Origin: Pseudoxanthomonas sp.
GTDB lineage: Bacteria > Pseudomonadota > Gammaproteobacteria > Xanthomonadales > Xanthomonadaceae
Assembly: GCF_035999195.1 (NCBI RefSeq)
Contig: NZ_DASYGY010000009.1
Coordinates: 1,302,001 to 1,366,000 of the forward strand
Reading direction: 5' to 3'
Length of the DNA stretch: 64,000 nt
Of this stretch, positions 63,220 through 64,000 are shown one piece after another. Below the pieces are notes generated by a model, which saw only the letters and a program-made list of their open reading frames with translations, was not told the DNA's origin and ran no database searches. The stretch's first letter is position 1. Every line of letters begins with the position of its first letter. Made by a program: the position numbers and the translations under genes.

Positions 63220-64000
63220 CGGAGGTTCCGTACGGTTTCGAGGAGGACGGCCGACGCTTCGTGCTGACCAGCCCCACGGCGATGCCGGCCGCGTCCACCT
63301 TCCTCTGGAACCGCCGCATGCTGCTGCAGCTCAACTGCCGCGGCTTCGCCACCGCGCAGTTCATGCAGCCCGAACCCGCCAAGTACGCGCACGCACCGAC
63401 GCTGGAGGCCAAGACCTTCATGCAGCCGGAGCAGCCGTACTACGCGCATCACCCCGGCCGCTTCTGCTACGTGAAGGACGAGGAGGACGGCACGCTGTTC
63501 TCGGTGCCGCACGAGCCGGTACGCCGTGCGCCGGAGGCGTTCGCGTTCTCCGTCGGCCTCCACGATGTCGCGTGGCGCGTGCAGTGCGACGGGATCGAGG
63601 TGGAATGGAGCGTGGTGTTGCCGGTCGACGACGTGGCCGAGCTGTGGACATTGCGCGTGCGCAACCGGTCGGGCCGGCGGCGACGCGTGAGCCTGTACCC
63701 GTACTTCCCGGTCGGCTACATGTCGTGGATGAACCAGTCCGGCCGCTACCGCGACGACCTGGGTGGGATCGTCTGCGACAGCATCGCGCCTTACCAGAAG
63801 GTGGAGGACTACTTCCGCCAGCGCGATTTCAAGGACCGCACCGCGCTGCTGCACGAGCGCACGCCGGATGGATGGGAAGCGAACCAGGCACAGTTCGAGG
63901 GCGAAGGCGGGCTGCCTGCGCCGCATGGCATCGTCGGTGGCGAGCGCCTGCGCGATGGCGACGCGGCCTATGAAATGCCGACGGCGGTGCTGCAGTACCG
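63216..64000 (+). CDS. GH94-family glycoside phosphorylase, 5' part
   Basis: The first 261 residues of a frame still open at the window end. ATG 63216 overlaps the symporter stop. Residues 1-130 have the GH94 N-terminal beta-sandwich pattern (MPAASTFLWNRRMLLQLNCRGFATAQFMQPEPA, then RVQCDGIEVEWSVVLP), like cellobiose and cellobionic-acid phosphorylases. Xanthomonas has a characterised cellobionic-acid phosphorylase of this family, so beta-glucosyl disaccharide phosphorolysis is likely; which substrate needs the missing catalytic half. Confidence 0.8.
   Translation, partial: MTEVPYGFEEDGRRFVLTSPTAMPAASTFLWNRRMLLQLNCRGFATAQFMQPEPAKYAHAPTLEAKTFMQPEQPYYAHHPGRFCYVKDEEDGTLFSVPHEPVRRAPEAFAFSVGLHDVAWRVQCDGIEVEWSVVLPVDDVAELWTLRVRNRSGRRRRVSLYPYFPVGYMSWMNQSGRYRDDLGGIVCDSIAPYQKVEDYFRQRDFKDRTALLHERTPDGWEANQAQFEGEGGLPAPHGIVGGERLRDGDAAYEMPTAVLQY

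Overview
This 64 kb window is chromosomal DNA from a high-GC gammaproteobacterium, most likely Xanthomonadaceae and probably close to Pseudoxanthomonas, Xanthomonas or Stenotrophomonas. The evidence is the large TonB-dependent receptors with a shared leader and signal peptide, a long-form FadE, an S-adenosylhomocysteine (SAH) riboswitch on ahcY, a yybP-ykoY manganese riboswitch on a UPF0016 exporter gene, a hemP/heme receptor locus, and short interspersed palindromes typical of the family. I see no phage, insertion sequence, CRISPR array, rRNA or tRNA. The genus is inference.

Layout. 0-10 kb: two paralogous TonB-dependent receptors with matching promoters, a putative 2OG-Fe(II) oxygenase, and, convergent with it, a TPR-sulfotransferase and a second P-loop sulfotransferase-like protein; this is the best candidate for an undescribed system. 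10-12 kb: ECF sigma / anti-sigma / DUF4097 operon. 12-15 kb: a 254-bp tandem duplication, pckG, and an array of degenerate 21-bp repeats. 15-18.5 kb: an XRE regulator, a small exported protein with a DUF2145 protein, and two small hypothetical genes, one of them a lipoprotein gene boxed by inverted repeats. 18.5-23.2 kb: TetR divergent from hydrolase, fadE and thioesterase (lipid catabolism). 23.3-29.5 kb: two membrane proteins, a GMC oxidoreductase, a serine hydrolase, an SRPBCC protein. 29.6-31.1 kb: a histone H1-like gene and a 1-kb gene-poor region with a candidate small RNA. 31.1-34.7 kb: gcvH, gcvT and an SPFH/NfeD pair. 34.8-37.3 kb: a second ECF sigma / anti-sigma operon with a PDZ protein. 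37.4-41.6 kb: Fur-type heme uptake operon (hemP, receptor, two accessory genes). 41.7-48.5 kb: Mn exporter with riboswitch, NupC transporter plus ribokinase-like kinase, dusB, a methyltransferase, and two others. 48.5-51.1 kb: a metallophosphoesterase and a fused two-domain acyltransferase. 51.2-61.6 kb: metK, a thioesterase, a frameshifted small gene, an OmpA-like lipoprotein with Gly/Asn/Asp repeats, uup, ppc, and ahcY. 61.8-64 kb: an MFS sugar symporter overlapping the start of a GH94 phosphorylase that runs off the window.

How parts work together. metK makes SAM and ahcY clears SAH, the latter sensed directly by its mRNA leader. pckG and ppc are opposing steps at the PEP/oxaloacetate node. 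Both ECF operons encode an anti-sigma-like membrane protein and an exported effector, as expected for envelope sensing. The TetR cluster and the heme operon each carry a visible operator that fits their predicted control.
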